Positions 60,839 through 64,000 of a stretch of DNA of 64,000 bases are shown here, in pieces. The translations under genes were made by a program, and so were the position numbers. Positions within the stretch are counted from its first letter, which is position 1. Each line of letters starts with the position of its first letter. Below the pieces are notes generated by a model, which was not told the origin of the DNA, made no database searches, and saw only the letters and a list, made by a program, of their open reading frames with translations. Where the stretch lies: positions 1-64,000 of the forward strand of contig JAADYX010000381.1 of NCBI GenBank assembly GCA_010092885.1. The letters are read 5' to 3'. This stretch comes from Chloroflexota bacterium (GTDB taxonomy: Bacteria > Chloroflexota > Anaerolineae > Aggregatilineales > UBA3940).

Positions 60839-61545
60839 CGGTCGTTGACTACTTCATAGGTGGCCCGATCAATGAGCCGGTCACCGATGTAGAACTCAAT
60901 CTCATAGACACCTGCGGGCCAGCCTTCTTGCGCCCCAAAAAAGAAGTAAGCAAATCCCTCTTCACCCTGGTCCCATGTGGAACTCTCGTTCAGCACGATT
61001 GACCCGTTTCGGATCAACACTTGGGACCAGGCGATGCCATCCGCCATATTGTCATACTCGAACCAGTAATAGATGCGTGGTATGCCAACCGGAAACGTTT
61101 CACTGGTATTGACGGGTGTCAGCGCTGCGGAGATATCACTGGAAATGGCGGTGATCGTCAGATCGGCCTCTGTCGCTGGCGTTACGGTTAGTTCCGCAGT
61201 GACAGCAGCCGGACTCGCACTGGGCGTTGGCGACGGTTGGGTGGGCGTGATGGTGGGCGGGGCACTGCTCAGCGGTGTTTCTGTGGCAAATACCGCCTGG
61301 GTCGGTTGCAGCGCGTTTGGCGTCGGGCTGGCCGCAAAACGAAGTGTCGGCAGGCTCTCGATCTGTAGGCTGATGATCAACAGGACGGCTGCACCAAAAG
61401 CAACCAGTATGGAGCGCCAGCCGCGCTGGCGTGCGTCCTTACGAATACTGAAGTAAGGGATGCTGCGCATCCGCCGGAATTGGCTGACTGCATAGACAAC
61501 AGCGCCAATGATGATGAAAGCGAGTACAAGCCGGATGGCGAGCAT
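60835..61545 (-). CDS. Membrane protein with Thr/Pro/Ala linker and beta-rich extracellular domain
   Basis: 236 residues from ATG 61545, preceded by AGGGAAG; the frame extends another 126 codons over the opposite-strand sensor gene and is not used. Two helices (about 3-20 and 41-58) flank a short loop with a basic patch. A Thr/Pro/Ala linker (about 75-115) leads to an external domain (about 140-236) with IPRIYYWFEYDNM and YEIEFYIGDRLI. Similar domain endings occur in other extracytoplasmic proteins. Overlaps the S10 gene tail-to-tail by 4 bases. Confidence 0.72.
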   Translation of the reverse strand: MLAIRLVLAFIIIGAVVYAVSQFRRMRSIPYFSIRKDARQRGWRSILVAFGAAVLLIISLQIESLPTLRFAASPTPNALQPTQAVFATETPLSSAPPTITPTQPSPTPSASPAAVTAELTVTPATEADLTITAISSDISAALTPVNTSETFPVGIPRIYYWFEYDNMADGIAWSQVLIRNGSIVLNESSTWDQGEEGFAYFFFGAQEGWPAGVYEIEFYIGDRLIDRATYEVVNDR

Positions 61546-61593
61546 GTGGACTTCCCTGAGTAACGGTCGGGCCGCAGCAAGTATAACACGAGT

Positions 61594-61622
61594 TTGTAGA
61601 CCCATTGCGACTTTCGTATACT
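61594..61622 (+). promoter_or_regulatory. Promoter of the multidomain sensor
   Basis: TTGTAG, 17-base spacer, TATACT. Predicted start near 61629, giving a leader of about 43 bases. On the other strand an extended -10 (TGTTATACT, ending near 61580) could serve the membrane protein at 61545. Confidence 0.5.
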
Positions 61623-61671
61623 TGAATGGTACATTGTGAGCAGCAACAGTCGCACTGGGGAACACACACAC

Positions 61672-64000
61672 ATGGCTCAAATCCTGGTAGTCGACGATGA
61701 ACCAGAGAGCGTCGACTTGCTTGCGTCCTGGCTCGCTGCGCGTGACTTCGATGTCCTGACAGCCTACAGCGGTCAGGAAGCGCTCGAACTCGCTGCGACT
61801 CATCAACCTGATCTGATCATCTTGGATGTCATCATGCCGGTCATCGATGGCATCGAAACGTGCCGGCGTCTCAGGCGTGACCCACGCACACACGAACTGC
61901 CTGTGCTGCTCATCACGGCTCATGATCCGGTTGAGGGTCGAGTAGCAGGCCTTTCGGCAGGGGCTAATGATTTCATCACGAAACCGGTCAACCTCCAGGA
62001 TCTCGCCCGCCGTATCGACAGCCTTCTGGCCGGGCCACAGGCCAGTGCGGCACAGGGGCAGCGCCTGTTAGCTGATGTAGTCGAAGCGGCCATCCCTACT
62101 ATGCCATGCAACCTGGCCTGGCTGTTGGAAGTCGACTCAAATGAACAGGTGCTGCGCAGTCGGGCGGCTGCCAGCTCACGCGGGGATTGGGCCACAGAGC
62201 AGTTTCTGCAAAATCTGGAGGAAAACGGTGAAATCCGCTTTTCGCTGGAGCACACCGAGCATCCTCTGATTAACATTGTGCTGAATGGCCATGCAGAGTT
62301 CAATGTAGCACTGTCCGATCTGCGATCGCATGATCATCGCCTCTACCGAGCGCTCACCAACCTCGATCTCTATTATGTGACTCTGCTGCCGCTTCAAGTG
62401 GGTGGCATACCGTTGGGCATTCTGTTGATCGGCACCCGTGAGCCGTGTGACGTGGAAACCACCCGCGGACGCCAGCTGCTCACAGCGCTGACCAGTCAGG
62501 CCACCTCCGTTGTGAACAATGTGCGCCTGACAAGGCTGCTGGCCGAACGCGAATCAGTATCACAGCGTGAGGAGTTGTTCCGTCAAACTCTGCTTGACGT
62601 GATGAGCGATGGTCTGTTGGTCCATGATAAGCAGGGGCGCATCCGCTTTGTGAACAAACGGCTGACCGTGATCACCGGATACAATGAGCAGCAGCTCAAT
62701 ACCATGATGCTGGAGGACCTTTTCCCCACAGGGGAAAAGAACCGGGTGCGCCGCCTGGCCAGCGATGCGGGTGATATCCGGCGTACGGTGGCTTTTGAGT
62801 TCCGACTGCGGCGGGCTGATGGTAGTATCCGTGAGGTTGTGCTGACGCGGTCGGGTTCGGCAGTGTCCCAGGCAAACGGCGGAGAGTATCTGCTGGTAGT
62901 AACCGACACCAGCGAGCGGAAAGCACGTGAGGCGACACTTGTCCGGCAGACGCACCATATCAACGCGCTGAGTCGGGCCACACAGATGGTCAGCTCATCC
63001 TTCTCGCTCGACCAGATCATCCTCACGATTCTAGAAGAAGCACGGCGTGTGATGCGTGCCTCAAATTCGCTCATTCTCCTACGCGATGAAGAGCGTGCAC
63101 GCATCAGTGTGCGCGCCGTGGTTGGGCCCAAACGGCGCATGCTCAACAGCATCTCGCTGAGCTGGGATGAGGCGCAGGGCGTGATCGGGCGTGTCTTCCA
63201 GGAAGGACAGCCCCTGGTGCTCGGCAATGAAGGCGGCATGGTGGAAACCGATGCGCTGGCGGGAACAATGACGCGCTCGGTTGCTGCGGCCCCGCTGATT
63301 ATGCATGAGGAGGTATCCGGGGTGCTGCTGGTTCTTGATGAGGAACCGGACAACTTCGATGATCGTGATCTGGAACTGCTGCAAAGTCTGGCGCATTCGG
63401 CGGCTGTGGCTATTGAGAACGACAGCCTCTACGATGAGGCACAACGCCGTGTCCGTGAGCTCACACTGCTGCTTGAGGCGAGCGAGGCGGCTTCATCGGC
63501 ATTTGCCATTGAAGAGGTCATGGAAAAAGTGACCCACCAGCTTCTCGAGGCTCTAAACGTCAACTACTGTATGATAGCCGGGTGGGAGCACGATGAGGCC
63601 AGGTTGGTGCGGCTGGTTGAGACCGGGCAGCACAGCGAAGCAGCTATTCGACTGCGTCATCATAACGATGAGATTGCCTTGGCCGCTGCACGCAGTACCT
63701 CACCGTATGTGCTCTCGTTGGAGGATACGACCCGTGGATCCGAGGTAGCGGCGCTGTTGACGGATCTTGGCATCCACACGCAGGTGAGCCTGCCCGTCAT
63801 CGTTGACCGGCGGGTTGTTGGCGTAGCCGAACTCTACGATGTTGCCAAGGCCCGCAGTTTCTCCGACGACTCGCTTGAGCGCGCTCGGGAAGCCATACGC
63901 GCATGGCGCGAACGACTGCCTGAACCTGACCGGTGGCACAGCCCGCCTTTTGTTAACGATCTGGCCTCTCGTCTGAGTGATGCCAGTGGCGTCGAGTGGT
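61672..64000 (+). CDS. Receiver-GAF-PAS-GAF multidomain sensor, 3' end outside window
   Basis: 776 residues visible, no stop before the window edge. A complete receiver (about 1-118; Asp8-Asp9, phosphoacceptor Asp52 in LDVIMP, Thr82, Lys104 in TKPV) is followed by a GAF-like region (about 130-290), a PAS domain (about 305-425; FRQTLLDVMSDGLLVHDKQGRI), then a GAF domain (about 430-590; ILTILEEARRVMRAS, AAPLIMHEEVSGVLLV) and a further GAF (about 600-750; VSLPVIVDRRVVGVAEL). The domain order suggests a hybrid sensor kinase or a diguanylate cyclase whose effector lies beyond 64000; which one cannot be decided here. Confidence 0.87.
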   Translation, partial: MAQILVVDDEPESVDLLASWLAARDFDVLTAYSGQEALELAATHQPDLIILDVIMPVIDGIETCRRLRRDPRTHELPVLLITAHDPVEGRVAGLSAGANDFITKPVNLQDLARRIDSLLAGPQASAAQGQRLLADVVEAAIPTMPCNLAWLLEVDSNEQVLRSRAAASSRGDWATEQFLQNLEENGEIRFSLEHTEHPLINIVLNGHAEFNVALSDLRSHDHRLYRALTNLDLYYVTLLPLQVGGIPLGILLIGTREPCDVETTRGRQLLTALTSQATSVVNNVRLTRLLAERESVSQREELFRQTLLDVMSDGLLVHDKQGRIRFVNKRLTVITGYNEQQLNTMMLEDLFPTGEKNRVRRLASDAGDIRRTVAFEFRLRRADGSIREVVLTRSGSAVSQANGGEYLLVVTDTSERKAREATLVRQTHHINALSRATQMVSSSFSLDQIILTILEEARRVMRASNSLILLRDEERARISVRAVVGPKRRMLNSISLSWDEAQGVIGRVFQEGQPLVLGNEGGMVETDALAGTMTRSVAAAPLIMHEEVSGVLLVLDEEPDNFDDRDLELLQSLAHSAAVAIENDSLYDEAQRRVRELTLLLEASEAASSAFAIEEVMEKVTHQLLEALNVNYCMIAGWEHDEARLVRLVETGQHSEAAIRLRHHNDEIALAAARSTSPYVLSLEDTTRGSEVAALLTDLGIHTQVSLPVIVDRRVVGVAELYDVAKARSFSDDSLERAREAIRAWRERLPEPDRWHSPPFVNDLASRLSDASGVEW

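Noticed and set aside
62583-63353. 256-codon minus-strand frame inside the sensor gene
   Set aside because: The plus-strand frame holds clear GAF and PAS motifs; the antisense reading is low-complexity Ser/Arg.

Overview
The window is about 64 kb of bacterial chromosome, moderately GC-rich by eye, with dense genes on both strands, many ATGA/GTGA/TGATG stop-start overlaps, frequent GTG starts and purine-rich ribosome sites. I see no phage genes, transposases or CRISPR array. Thr/Pro-rich lipoprotein linkers, FAS1 (fasciclin) proteins, a CXXXY-type CcmE, SH3/LysM/M23 wall-binding proteins and an OmpR-type regulator behind TPR proteins together suggest a Chloroflexota bacterium, perhaps Anaerolineae-like. 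That assignment is inference from gene content, not a measured phylogeny. LspA, MinCDE, a tRNA, TyrS and shikimate genes show that this is core chromosome.

Layout. 1-5.4 kb (minus): cytochrome c maturation genes ccmF (cut by the window edge) and ccmE, then a heterodimeric ABC exporter pair. 5.5-9.5 kb (minus): a secreted two-FAS1 protein with a possibly structured leader, and a homocysteine methyltransferase/MTHFR fusion. 9.5-15 kb (plus): a membrane-anchored SDR, an SH3-M23 peptidase, a LysM lipoprotein, a Nudix hydrolase, a small unknown protein and a flippase-like membrane protein. 15-24.9 kb: Kbl-type aminotransferase, two paralogous GT-C-like membrane proteins either side of a MazG-like pyrophosphohydrolase, lspA coupled to a lipoprotein gene, tRNA-Ala(CGC), an M1 peptidase lipoprotein, and two paralogous small lipoproteins. 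25-30.6 kb: a dehydrogenase, a sucrose-phosphate phosphatase/synthase pair, an MBL-fold hydrolase, surE and a Ca2+/Na+ antiporter. 30.7-32.9 kb: a small HTH protein and minCDE.

32.9-38.6 kb (minus): a GldA/GldF/GldG-like ABC operon whose GldG-like subunit carries a whole WD40 propeller in the middle of its auxiliary domain. This is the most unusual gene architecture in the window. 38.8-44.4 kb: a Thr/Pro-rich lipoprotein, a one-FAS1 secreted protein, and a TPR-TPR-response regulator operon. 44.4-50 kb: a promoter plus structured leader with a strong terminator, followed by aroH-aroF-aroA-aroE-methyltransferase-tyrS, a tightly overlapped aromatic amino acid unit ending in the tyrosine-charging enzyme.

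50.1-58.6 kb: a compact surface-glycan cluster (four glycosyltransferases, DUF2304 protein, sugar-nucleotide epimerase, WecA/TagO-like initiating transferase) that includes an asparagine-synthetase-like protein with both active sites altered. 58.6-64 kb: an OmpR-like regulator lacking its phosphoacceptor Asp, divergent from an S10 carboxypeptidase across a perfect inverted repeat, a membrane protein with an extracellular domain, and a multidomain receiver/GAF/PAS sensor cut by the right edge.
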